DNA of 64,000 nucleotides from Winogradskyella eckloniae. GTDB lineage: Bacteria > Bacteroidota > Bacteroidia > Flavobacteriales > Flavobacteriaceae. The DNA is taken from positions 248,001-312,000 of the forward strand of contig NZ_JABRWP010000001.1 of the NCBI RefSeq assembly GCF_013249045.1. Reading direction: 5' to 3'. Within the stretch, counting starts at the first letter, position 1. Each line of letters begins with the position of its first letter. Made by a program: the position numbers and the translations under genes. Below, piece after piece: positions 53,006-61,739 of this stretch. Below the pieces are notes generated by a model that was not told the origin of the DNA, did no database searches, and was given only the letters and a program-made list of their open reading frames with translations.

Positions 53006-55309
53006 ATGAAATACATTTTATGTTTTAGCCTTTTATTTTTATGTAGTTTTCAATGTGTAAATGCACAATTAAAAGCTTCAGATAAAGAAAAATTATCAGA
53101 ACTTTTAACGGAAAAAATTAATGTATTAAGAAAGGCAAAAGGGAAACATCCACTTAAAAGACATCCTGATTTAGTCAAAGCAGCACAATTGCATACGGAT
53201 TATATGGTTAGTCGTAATTCGCTTAATCATGTAGAGTATAATACTGATTTTCCCAATCCAAAAGAGCGCGTTTTTCATTACAATAAGTCATTTACTAATA
53301 TTGGAGAGAACATTCTGTATACAAGACCTAAAAAACTACCATTAAGTAAATCTGAATTAGAAAGATTGGCTTACGAGATGTTTAAGTCTTGGCGTAATTC
53401 GCCAGGTCATTATGCCAATATGATTTCGGATTCATTTTATTATGCCGATTTTGGATTTGGTTACCATACAACAACCAAACGTGTTTTTGCAACACATGTT
53501 TTTGGTAAAAAAGGTCATATAATTGATGGTCAACTTTCTGATAACGCATTTGCTGTTCAGTCTTCGGATGCCACTTGCGACGACCTTGTAGGACCTAATA
53601 GTAATATTATTATAAACATTGGTAATGGATTAACAATTATTGATAATGAAGTGATATTGGGTTATCATAGTGTTGAAAATCTTCATGAAATTATTGAAAA
53701 TAAAAATGATGGATTTGCTATAGATTTAATAGATAGAAATCAATTAATGTGTGGCCAGGAAAATAGACTAGATGCTTCTGATATTTACGAAGGTGTAATG
53801 CTAAAACCCGTTTTTAGAGATGAATTATTTGCCTATAATACGGCAGAAAACCCTAAAAGGATAATTGTATCTCTAGGAGAAATTCCGGAACAGCTTAGAG
53901 GTAAAAAACTAAGTGCAAATATCATTTTAATTAAAGACGGAAAAAAATGTAGTTACAACGTTCCTTGTTATATACCAAGCCGAAGGTATGCGTTAAGAGA
54001 TATTAAACCTGAAATTTATACACCAAAAATTGTTTTAAAAACGAAGGGTGTAAATGGTATTTATGAAGTGAGTTTTGATTTTAAAAGCGGAAAAAGCATT
54101 CCGGTTACAAATCCAATGCTTGAGGTTGAACCTGAGCAAATTCATTCCATAGACATAAAAAGTTATACCTCTGTAGATGGTAATTCAAAAACGAACAAAA
54201 TGCTTCACAGTAAACGTGCAGATTATATAAAGAATTATTTAAAAGACCAACTAAATATTAAACCTGAAGCCTTTAAGATTGATGCCAAAGAAAATTGGGA
54301 ATTATGCTATTACCAAACCGAATTATTGGGATTAGAAAATACTTTAGGTAACAATAAACCTAAGATAAAACGATATTTAGCGGATAATAAAAATGAATTC
54401 TGGAAAGAAGCACTCAGCTTACAACGACGTTCTAAGGCAATTATTTACCTCAATGGAAATTGGAAATTAGACGACCCATTAGTACTACATTATAACTTAG
54501 TAGACGCCATATTAAATGAAAACTATGATTTAGTAAATAAAGTTTTGGCAGAGATGTATTTAAAAGAGGAAAGCAATCTTTTTTTGTATGAAGAATTTGT
54601 GTTAGATTATTTATTTGATGAACCAGAATTGGTGCAAAATGTATCTGCATTACTACTAAAGAACGTTTCCTTTTATTCCTTAGATAACATTGTATTTTTT
54701 GTTAGAAATTGGTTATCTAAACCTGAGTTACTGTCCGAAGCTGCTCAAAAAAACCTACTTAATCTTTACGCAATTACCTCAAGACGATTACTAAGTGATT
54801 GGGATACAAGTTTAGATGATTTTTCTAAAGTTATGCATCCTGAAAAAGTAGAACCTTTATTTGAAAGTTATAAAAATGAAGATAAAGTAAATCCGTTGTT
54901 TTTAAACTACCATATGGCTAGTATTCAGTATTATGCTCAAATAAACTTCAGTTCTAAAATTGACGAATCCTTTGATTTTATAGCAGATTATTTTAAGAGT
55001 CAGTCACAAAGTATACAAGATGATACAGATTTAAGTTTATTTTTTAACCGTTGGAGTATGTATCACATGACCATTGAAAAGCTTTATGGGCGTTACGAGT
55101 ATGATGAATTAGATGAAAATGCTGCATTTGTCTTATTACAAACCTTTGTGCCTTACAGTAAAGAAGGTCAAGAAAGTATATTGTTAGATTTTCATCATTT
55201 GGCTATAAAATTCAATAAAGAAAGATGGTGCAAATGGATAGATAAAGATTTTCAGAATTTAAGACAAGATGGTGTGAAAAATCTGTTTTGTAACACATGT
55301 AATCAATAA
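53006..55309 (+). CDS. Secreted CAP (SCP/PR1)-domain protein with a large C-terminal region
   Basis: The 767-residue protein has a signal peptide (ending CVNAQ), a CAP domain (~25-165: LLTEKINVLRKAKGKHPLKRHPDLVKAAQLHTDYM, IGENILYT, AYEMFKSWRNSPGHYANMI, FGFGYHTTTKRVFATHVFG), a beta-rich middle and a helical C-terminal half. A segment near 385-420 (KSYTSVDGNSKTNKMLHSKRADYI) weakly recalls OmpA-like domains. CAP proteins are often secreted; their bacterial function is poorly known. It lies 2 bp before the WYL-PhyH gene, so the two are co-transcribed, and it diverges from the 199-aa gene. Confidence 0.82.
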   Translation: MKYILCFSLLFLCSFQCVNAQLKASDKEKLSELLTEKINVLRKAKGKHPLKRHPDLVKAAQLHTDYMVSRNSLNHVEYNTDFPNPKERVFHYNKSFTNIGENILYTRPKKLPLSKSELERLAYEMFKSWRNSPGHYANMISDSFYYADFGFGYHTTTKRVFATHVFGKKGHIIDGQLSDNAFAVQSSDATCDDLVGPNSNIIINIGNGLTIIDNEVILGYHSVENLHEIIENKNDGFAIDLIDRNQLMCGQENRLDASDIYEGVMLKPVFRDELFAYNTAENPKRIIVSLGEIPEQLRGKKLSANIILIKDGKKCSYNVPCYIPSRRYALRDIKPEIYTPKIVLKTKGVNGIYEVSFDFKSGKSIPVTNPMLEVEPEQIHSIDIKSYTSVDGNSKTNKMLHSKRADYIKNYLKDQLNIKPEAFKIDAKENWELCYYQTELLGLENTLGNNKPKIKRYLADNKNEFWKEALSLQRRSKAIIYLNGNWKLDDPLVLHYNLVDAILNENYDLVNKVLAEMYLKEESNLFLYEEFVLDYLFDEPELVQNVSALLLKNVSFYSLDNIVFFVRNWLSKPELLSEAAQKNLLNLYAITSRRLLSDWDTSLDDFSKVMHPEKVEPLFESYKNEDKVNPLFLNYHMASIQYYAQINFSSKIDESFDFIADYFKSQSQSIQDDTDLSLFFNRWSMYHMTIEKLYGRYEYDELDENAAFVLLQTFVPYSKEGQESILLDFHHLAIKFNKERWCKWIDKDFQNLRQDGVKNLFCNTCNQ

Positions 55310-55311
55310 TT

Positions 55312-57042
55312 ATGGCAGTAAATAAAAACGCATTAATAAGATATAAAACCATTGATAAATGTCTTCAAAATCAGTTTAGACAATGGACACTGAATGATTT
55401 AATAGAAGCCGTTTCTGATGCACTTTATGAATACGAAGGCAAAGATGTTGATGTAAGCAAACGTACTGTGCAATTAGATTTACAAATGATGCGTAGCGAT
55501 AAGTTAGGTTACAATGCACCAATTGTAGTTTACGACCGAAAGTTTTACAAATACGATGATGCAGATTATAGCATTACAAACAGTCCAATATCTAATCAAG
55601 ATTTAACCAAACTATCAGAGGCTGTTTCGTTTTTAAAACAATTTCAAGGATTTTCTCATTTTTCGGAATTAGGAAGTATGGTTCAAAAATTAGAAGACCA
55701 TGTTTACACACAAAAAACACATGAAAAATCGCTAATAGATTTTGAAAAGAACGATAATTTAAAAGGCTTAGAATTTTTAGATGCGCTTTACCAATTTATA
55801 TTAAAAAAAGAAACGATAGAAATAACTTACCAATCGTTTAAAGCAAGGAAAGAGAACACTTTTTTATTTCATGCTTATCTATTAAAAGAGTACAGAAATC
55901 GCTGGTTTTTAATTGGTAAACGCAATAAAAATGAAGGCATTATGAATTTGGCTTTAGATAGAATTATTGCCATTAAAAAAAGTGATAAGCCCTATGTAAT
56001 TGACCATAATTTTGATATTGAAAACTATTATAACAATGCTATTGGTGTTTCTGTGAGTCCTAATTTAGAGCCAGAACACGTTTTACTTTATGTGACACAC
56101 AAACAAGCACCATATGTACTAACAAAGCCGTTTCATCACTCGCAAAAAGAAGTGAGTAGAGATTATTATGGTGTAACCATTTCTTTAGATGTGCAGTTAA
56201 ATTTTGAATTAGAAAAAGAGATTTTAGGTTTAGGCGAAGGCATCAAAGTAATTGCGCCAGAGCGTTTAAAACGAAACATTAAAGAACGTTTATATGATGC
56301 TATTGATGCTTATGAAACAGAAATTAATGATAAAAGCTTAAGAACAATTGCAAAACGACTAGAACACAAAGGTTTTGGAATACTTAACCACGTGTACACA
56401 AAACGCGATATTAGAAAATTAAAAACTAGGTTCGACGCTTATTTTAGAGAACACAACGAGCCCACTTTTTGTATGCGAGAAGTGTTAAATAAGATGCCAG
56501 AACTGAAAGAAATTTTATTCAACAAGAATTTTAAAAAACTCGTAAAATCGATTGATAGAAACGCTTTTTTAACCAAAGCCATTTATTTTGATAAATCGCC
56601 AAAAGATAATTGGTATGTAACATGGCATCAAGATGTGCCTATCAATGTATTAGAAAAAATAGAAACAGACGGGTTTACGTCTTGGACCAATAAAAAAGGT
56701 GTGATTAGCGTTCGTCCACCAGAAGCGATTTCTAAAAACACATTTTCTATGCGTATACATTTAGATGATACTACTGTAAAAAATGGTGCGCTGAAAGTGA
56801 TTCCTGGTTCGCATAACAAACAGTTAAGCACTGAAGACATTAAATTAATTAGTACTAATTCTATTCCTTTTGTCAGTGAAGTTGCTTCAGGTGGTGTTCA
56901 GTTATTAAAACCATTAGTGTTGCATGCTTCCTCTGAAACAACAGTACAAAAAAGAAGACGCGTTTTGCATTTAGAATTTTCGTCTATAGAGCTTCCAAAT
57001 GGTTTGAGTTATGCAGAGCGAGAAGATTTATTTGGCAATTGA
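55312..57042 (+). CDS. WYL-domain regulator fused to a PhyH-type Fe(II)/2-oxoglutarate dioxygenase domain
   Basis: The N-terminal ~340 of 576 residues look like a WYL transcription factor: a winged HTH (YKTIDKCLQNQFRQWTLNDLIEAV, then SKRTVQLDLQMMRSDKLGYNAPIVYD-like), a WYL ligand domain (EITYQSFKARKENTFLFHAYLLKEYRNRWFLIGKR) and a WCX-like extension. The C-terminal ~220 residues match phytanoyl-CoA dioxygenase: WHQDVPINV (His-x-Asp), GALKVIPGSHNKQL and a distal His/Arg (LVLHASSETTVQKRRRVLHLEF). WYL proteins often sense nucleic acids in defence or repair loci. I infer that it may read the shared promoter motif and modify a partner; neither is shown. Its end overlaps the convergent ABC gene by 15 bp. 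Confidence 0.82.
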   Translation: MAVNKNALIRYKTIDKCLQNQFRQWTLNDLIEAVSDALYEYEGKDVDVSKRTVQLDLQMMRSDKLGYNAPIVVYDRKFYKYDDADYSITNSPISNQDLTKLSEAVSFLKQFQGFSHFSELGSMVQKLEDHVYTQKTHEKSLIDFEKNDNLKGLEFLDALYQFILKKETIEITYQSFKARKENTFLFHAYLLKEYRNRWFLIGKRNKNEGIMNLALDRIIAIKKSDKPYVIDHNFDIENYYNNAIGVSVSPNLEPEHVLLYVTHKQAPYVLTKPFHHSQKEVSRDYYGVTISLDVQLNFELEKEILGLGEGIKVIAPERLKRNIKERLYDAIDAYETEINDKSLRTIAKRLEHKGFGILNHVYTKRDIRKLKTRFDAYFREHNEPTFCMREVLNKMPELKEILFNKNFKKLVKSIDRNAFLTKAIYFDKSPKDNWYVTWHQDVPINVLEKIETDGFTSWTNKKGVISVRPPEAISKNTFSMRIHLDDTTVKNGALKVIPGSHNKQLSTEDIKLISTNSIPFVSEVASGGVQLLKPLVLHASSETTVQKRRRVLHLEFSSIELPNGLSYAEREDLFGN

Positions 57043-57942
57043 AATGTAAATTTCTGTACCTGATTTTATTTCCTCAGAATGTTCAATAAAAATTGATTCT
57101 GACTTATATTCGGCTTCAATTAACCAGTTACTACCATTAAAATAAGCCGTTTTTACAATTACTTTTAAATTAGATTGTGCTACAATTTTAATTTGATTGG
57201 CATATACAATTCCAAAAGGCGCAATGACATTAAATTCTCCAAAAAACGAGGCGATTAAAGGTGTTTTTGGGTTGTTGTAAATGTGTTGTGGTGTGTCTTT
57301 TTCTATAATTTTAGAATCGTGAATAACGAGTAATTGGTCTGAAAAACCAAGGACATCATTTTTATCGTGTGTGGCAACAACGCAAGCAATATTATTGTCT
57401 TTTAAATATTTAAAAACGCTTCGTCTTAGCGATTGTTTTTTAAAATTATCAATATGACTAAAGGGTTCGTCTAGTAGAAGAATTTCGGGTTGTTTTGCTA
57501 AGGCTCTCGCGATGGCTACACGCTGCTTTTGACCTCCACTGAGTAATTTTACTTTGGTGTTGGAAAAGGCTTCTAATTCTACAACTTTTATAAGTTCTGC
57601 TGTGCGCTTTTGTTTTTCTTCAGGATAGAAACGAGACAGGTATTTACCAATATTTTCTTCGACTGTAATGAAAGGCATAAGGTCGAATTCTTGAGTCACG
57701 TATTTCATAAAATCGTAACCAATCACTAAGTTGTGTTTAGGACCTAAAATTTCTTCGTCTTTCCAGAAAATATGACCTTGTTTTAAATCGTATTCGCCAT
57801 AAATTAGTTTGAGAAGTGTACTTTTTCCTGAGCCACTTTCGCCAATTATAGCAAGATTTTCTCCAGCTTCAACTTTAAAGTCAACCGCTTTTAAAACCTT
57901 AGTTTTAGAATACCCAAAAGTGACATGTTTTACTTGAAGCAT
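57028..57942 (-). CDS. ABC transporter ATP-binding protein
   Basis: The 304-residue ATPase has Walker A (GESGSGKST), signature (LSGGQKQRVAIARALA), Walker B (EILLLDEPFSHID) and H-loop (VVATHDKND), followed by a ~70-residue C-terminal regulatory domain of the TOBE type. The layout resembles importers of iron, sulfate or polyamines, but no permease or binding protein is adjacent. Its substrate is unknown. Confidence 0.88.
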   Translation of the reverse strand: MLQVKHVTFGYSKTKVLKAVDFKVEAGENLAIIGESGSGKSTLLKLIYGEYDLKQGHIFWKDEEILGPKHNLVIGYDFMKYVTQEFDLMPFITVEENIGKYLSRFYPEEKQKRTAELIKVVELEAFSNTKVKLLSGGQKQRVAIARALAKQPEILLLDEPFSHIDNFKKQSLRRSVFKYLKDNNIACVVATHDKNDVLGFSDQLLVIHDSKIIEKDTPQHIYNNPKTPLIASFFGEFNVIAPFGIVYANQIKIVAQSNLKVIVKTAYFNGSNWLIEAEYKSESIFIEHSEEIKSGTEIYISIAK

Positions 57943-57980
57943 AATGCAAAGATAGGTCTTTCAAAAAATTAAATTGCATA

Positions 57981-58007
57981 AAAAAACCGCTTGATTTCTC
58001 AAACGGC
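57981..58007 (-). terminator. Terminator of the cytochrome / FG-GAP operon
   Basis: On the minus strand GCCGTTTGA pairs with TCAAGCGGT around GAAA (one G-U pair), followed by a T run. It sits 28 bp after the stop at 58035. Confidence 0.75.
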
Positions 58008-58034
58008 TTCTTCTGATTTTTAAAATAAGCAAGG

Positions 58035-60506
58035 TTATTTCTTTATAAATTTTCGTTTCATAATTTTTCCGTGAGACTCTAATCTTAGAAAGTAAACACC
58101 ACTTGTTAAATTTGATACATCAACTATGGTTGAATTCAATTTAAGGTTAAGAACGCGTTTACCATTAATATCAAAAACGGTTGCTATTTTGTTGGTAATA
58201 TCAGCAGTTGTTTCAATATTTAATTCGTCTTCTACAGGATTAGGATAGATAGAAAGATCTGCTAAAGTTTCATCAATAACACTTAGCGCTGAACCTTCTG
58301 TAATGTTGTGTGTTGTATTTATTGCAGGATTTTCAATATAATCTACATTTCCAGATGGCCAATATATAGTGATACTATTAATAGTTGTGTTAGTTCCTAT
58401 TCCAAAATGTGTTGTTAATGAACTCATATATTCAAAACCTTCACCACTTCTTACATCTCTTATTTGAGTTCCGGTTGGGGTTTCTAATTCTACCCTTGCA
58501 CCAATGCCGTTGATATTACTTGTAGTACCAATGGTGTTTATTTTAATCCAATTATTTGCGTTCGTATTATTTAAATAAATATTGCCACTACGAAAAACAT
58601 CTAAAAACCCATCATTATTGGTGTCACCAATGGCACCACTTTGTGGCATGTTTTCAGAATAATTTGTAAATGTAAAATCGCCATTATTAAATAATATATC
58701 ACCATTTGTTAAGATGTCTACAAAGCCATCATTATCAAAATCTGCAGGTGCATTTTCTATGCCCATTGGTGCAGTATTTACGCCAGATCCAGAAGTGACG
58801 TCTGTAAAAGTGCCGTCGCCATTGTTTTGCATTAATTTAGAGAGTCCGTTTGTACTACTACTTGCACCAACATAAACATCCATATCGCCATCATTATCAA
58901 AATCTGCCCAAGCAGAAGACCAGGTTTGTACATTGTCGCCTAAATTAGAACTGTTGTTATGACCATTTCCCGGATAATTGGTGTTATACCAACCTGTATC
59001 TGCGACATTAACAAACACACCATTGCCATCATTTCTCCATAACTCGTTTGTACTAATCGTTGTTGAGCCACCACGACACTTAGCAATAAACATGTCCATA
59101 TCTCTATCGTTATCATAATCAATCCAAACCGTTCCGTAGTTACCGCCTCCAGGTGTTAATCCTAAGCCATTAGGTAAAACCCCAGGACTTTGTCCTTGAT
59201 AAAAAGTTAAATTGCCAGAACCATCATTGATGTAATAGACATTTGGTTCTACATCATGGCATACAAAAGCATCTAAATGACCATCATTATTTATATCTAT
59301 AAAATTAGAGCGTTGGGAAAAAACATAATCCGATCCTGAAATTTCGGTATAAGCAGTTCCTGTATTATTAGCACGCATAAAAGTTACACCACCAAAACCA
59401 CCATATAATAAATCATTATATCCATTTCTATCAAAGTCACCAGCCGCTAAGCTCCAATTTGGTGCAAAATCTGCTTGTGATGTCGCAATATTTACAACAT
59501 TAAATCCGCCTGAGAACAATTGATAGTGTATATTAATATTACTTGAACTAACCGATACAACATCATCTAAAAAGTCGCCATTTAAATCCACTAAAGCAAT
59601 ATCGTAAGATCCTGTTGTATTAATTGGGTTAGCAGTAAATATTACAGGAAAACCAGATGTGTCTACACCTGTTGTGAAACTTTGACATTCCCAACCACTA
59701 TAACCTTCTACATTACAATCGGCTCTTACACAAACTATATAATCGGATTCTGGTAATAAATTTGTAATAGTATAAAGACTTGAAGCCGTTGGTACTCCAG
59801 AAGATGGAAGTGGCTCTGATGCAAGATATACTGCTACTTCCCAATTGGTTTCAGTATCTCCTGCTATCCAACTTGCATCAGCCGATGTTGCAGTGATATT
59901 ATTAATGGTTAATGAATTAATACTTGGACAAGCTGGTGGTGCACTAGAAACAATATTAACAGAATTAACACAAAATCCCCAACCAAAGGATGTATTGTCA
60001 TTATAAAATATTCGATATTTAAATCCGGATAATTGAGTGCTAGAAAAATTTGAAATATCTAATTCATCACTGATATAAGACGATGACGTACCGTTACAAA
60101 AATTTACAGTACTAGATGAGTTTTCTGATAATTGACTTCCCCAATTTGTCCATTCGCTGGCGTCATTATCCCAATATTGAAGGTGTAGTGTTTCTGCTTG
60201 ATAAATATTTAAAACATATTGAAATGAAACAAATAATTCTGTTTCGTTAGCTGTAAAGGCAGAATTTAAATTAATTACTGGAGATTCCACTGCGACATTA
60301 TTTACAGAAGAACCACCTGCAAGATTATCATCAAAAGAGAACGATTCACTTGTTCCTGTAGGATCTTCATAAAGGTAATTGGTATCATAAGAACCAGATA
60401 ACGTCCATTGACTGTTTGGCCAATCTGCAGATTGCTGTATTTGCTGGGCAAAGCCAATAGTAGAAAATAAGACTAAAAGAATTGCGAATAGTAATGGTTT
60501 TTTCAT
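58035..60506 (-). CDS. Secreted FG-GAP / ASPIC-UnbV repeat protein with T9SS sorting domain
   Basis: The 823-residue protein has a signal peptide (ending TIGFAQ), an N-terminal adhesion-like domain, a fibronectin type III-like domain (~190-280), six or more calcium-binding FG-GAP/VCBS repeats (DINNDGHLDAF, DYDNDRDMDMF, DFDNDGDMDVY, DFDNDGFVDIL), an ASPIC/UnbV domain (NGIGARVELETPTGTQ ... TIYWPSGNVD) and a type A T9SS domain (LSIYPNPVEDELNI ... MKRKFIKK). It is exported to the surface. The gene starts 10 bp after a diheme cytochrome gene, so the two are one operon. Confidence 0.9.
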   Translation of the reverse strand: MKKPLLFAILLVLFSTIGFAQQIQQSADWPNSQWTLSGSYDTNYLYEDPTGTSESFSFDDNLAGGSSVNNVAVESPVINLNSAFTANETELFVSFQYVLNIYQAETLHLQYWDNDASEWTNWGSQLSENSSSTVNFCNGTSSSYISDELDISNFSSTQLSGFKYRIFYNDNTSFGWGFCVNSVNIVSSAPPACPSINSLTINNITATSADASWIAGDTETNWEVAVYLASEPLPSSGVPTASSLYTITNLLPESDYIVCVRADCNVEGYSGWECQSFTTGVDTSGFPVIFTANPINTTGSYDIALVDLNGDFLDDVVSVSSSNINIHYQLFSGGFNVVNIATSQADFAPNWSLAAGDFDRNGYNDLLYGGFGGVTFMRANNTGTAYTEISGSDYVFSQRSNFIDINNDGHLDAFVCHDVEPNVYYINDGSGNLTFYQGQSPGVLPNGLGLTPGGGNYGTVWIDYDNDRDMDMFIAKCRGGSTTISTNELWRNDGNGVFVNVADTGWYNTNYPGNGHNNSSNLGDNVQTWSSAWADFDNDGDMDVYVGASSSTNGLSKLMQNNGDGTFTDVTSGSGVNTAPMGIENAPADFDNDGFVDILTNGDILFNNGDFTFTNYSENMPQSGAIGDTNNDGFLDVFRSGNIYLNNTNANNWIKINTIGTTSNINGIGARVELETPTGTQIRDVRSGEGFEYMSSLTTHFGIGTNTTINSITIYWPSGNVDYIENPAINTTHNITEGSALSVIDETLADLSIYPNPVEDELNIETTADITNKIATVFDINGKRVLNLKLNSTIVDVSNLTSGVYFLRLESHGKIMKRKFIKK

Positions 60507-60516
60507 ATCAGATTTT

Positions 60517-61593
60517 TTAGTTGCAGTTAGAGTTTAAAGTGTTGATCCATTCTTCAATTAATTCTGCACCTTCTTTATGGACAATAGATCGCGCTAAAAG
60601 TGGCATTCTGTCTGAAGGTTCCACGGAATTTATTCTATAATATAATACCGAATTTCTTGCATCTCCAGATTCTACGATATGACCTAAGTCAAAACCAAGG
60701 TCTGTATCTGCTTCTACACAAACACCTAAATTGGTTGGGTTGTGTGTGTCTGAGAAATCAAATCTTAAGGGTCTGTAGGCGCAATGTGTTTCTTCAGAAT
60801 GACAATGTGCACAGTTAACATCTACGTATGCTCTTACACGCAGTTCTAATGTTTCATCACTATCATTATAGTTTGGTAATTTGGCTATAGTATTAGGCAA
60901 CGTGTTTTCTAAGTAACCAAGGTCTACTAATTTATTTAATTGATTTGAATAACCATCGCTATAGTTATAACTTAAATTTAAGTTTCTTGGTTTTGGACCT
61001 ATAGGTTTTGGTGTTTCTAATACTTTATGACATGTGTGGCATTCTGCTCCAGAAGGAATTCTATACTGAACAGATTTTACTTCATCTTCTTGTTGCCATT
61101 GTAAATCTACAGTACTGCCATTCATATCCAAAACGGCTTCGGTTTGTTCAGTATTCCAGACATAGTTTGCAAAGGTCCATCCGTCTTGTTTTTTAATCAT
61201 TAATCTAGTTTCAATGATTTGGCGAGTGTTTTCTGGTAGAACGTTGTCAAAATAAAAGTTTTTAACTAAAATAGTGCCGAGAGGAAAGTCTAAAACCTGG
61301 TCATCACTTATATATGAAGCCTTACTGTTTATTGGCATCCATAGAAAACGTTGTTTTTTAGCATAATCACTAAATAATGATGAATTTAGAGCATAAGGAA
61401 TAACACTATTTGTAGGTTCTAGATCTTTAATATCATTCTCAAATAGTTGATATTCTGAAAGTAAAGGGTAAGGCATATTTGCTAAATCAAAATTAACAAT
61501 TGATGCAGTATCTAATGGTGTTATACCATCATCTTTTCCGCAGGCATAGAGCAGAAAAAGAGAAAGAAGTAAGACAAAGTAATTTTTTTTCAT
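60517..61593 (-). CDS. Diheme c-type cytochrome lipoprotein (SO2930-like)
   Basis: The 358-residue protein has a lipoprotein signal (LLYACGKDD) and two c-type heme motifs, CHTCH (in GAECHTCHKVLE) and CAHCH (in VNCAHCHSEE). The N-terminal segment PYALNSSLFSDYAKKQRFLWMP and the ending DRMPLLARSIVHKEGAELIEEWI match the SO2930-type family. It likely faces the periplasm or surface as an electron-transfer protein. It is followed by the FG-GAP T9SS protein. Confidence 0.85.
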   Translation of the reverse strand: MKKNYFVLLLSLFLLYACGKDDGITPLDTASIVNFDLANMPYPLLSEYQLFENDIKDLEPTNSVIPYALNSSLFSDYAKKQRFLWMPINSKASYISDDQVLDFPLGTILVKNFYFDNVLPENTRQIIETRLMIKKQDGWTFANYVWNTEQTEAVLDMNGSTVDLQWQQEDEVKSVQYRIPSGAECHTCHKVLETPKPIGPKPRNLNLSYNYSDGYSNQLNKLVDLGYLENTLPNTIAKLPNYNDSDETLELRVRAYVDVNCAHCHSEETHCAYRPLRFDFSDTHNPTNLGVCVEADTDLGFDLGHIVESGDARNSVLYYRINSVEPSDRMPLLARSIVHKEGAELIEEWINTLNSNCN

Positions 61594-61739
61594 GCACTGC
61601 TTTTACAACATTAATAAAACAGTTGAGAACAAAATAATCCTACCTTAAACGGAGACTAAATTGAATTTAAACTTAAGCTTTTTTTGTCTAACTTCAATTT
61701 ATTATTAAAAATAATATAAATATGAGCGTGTTTTTAGAT

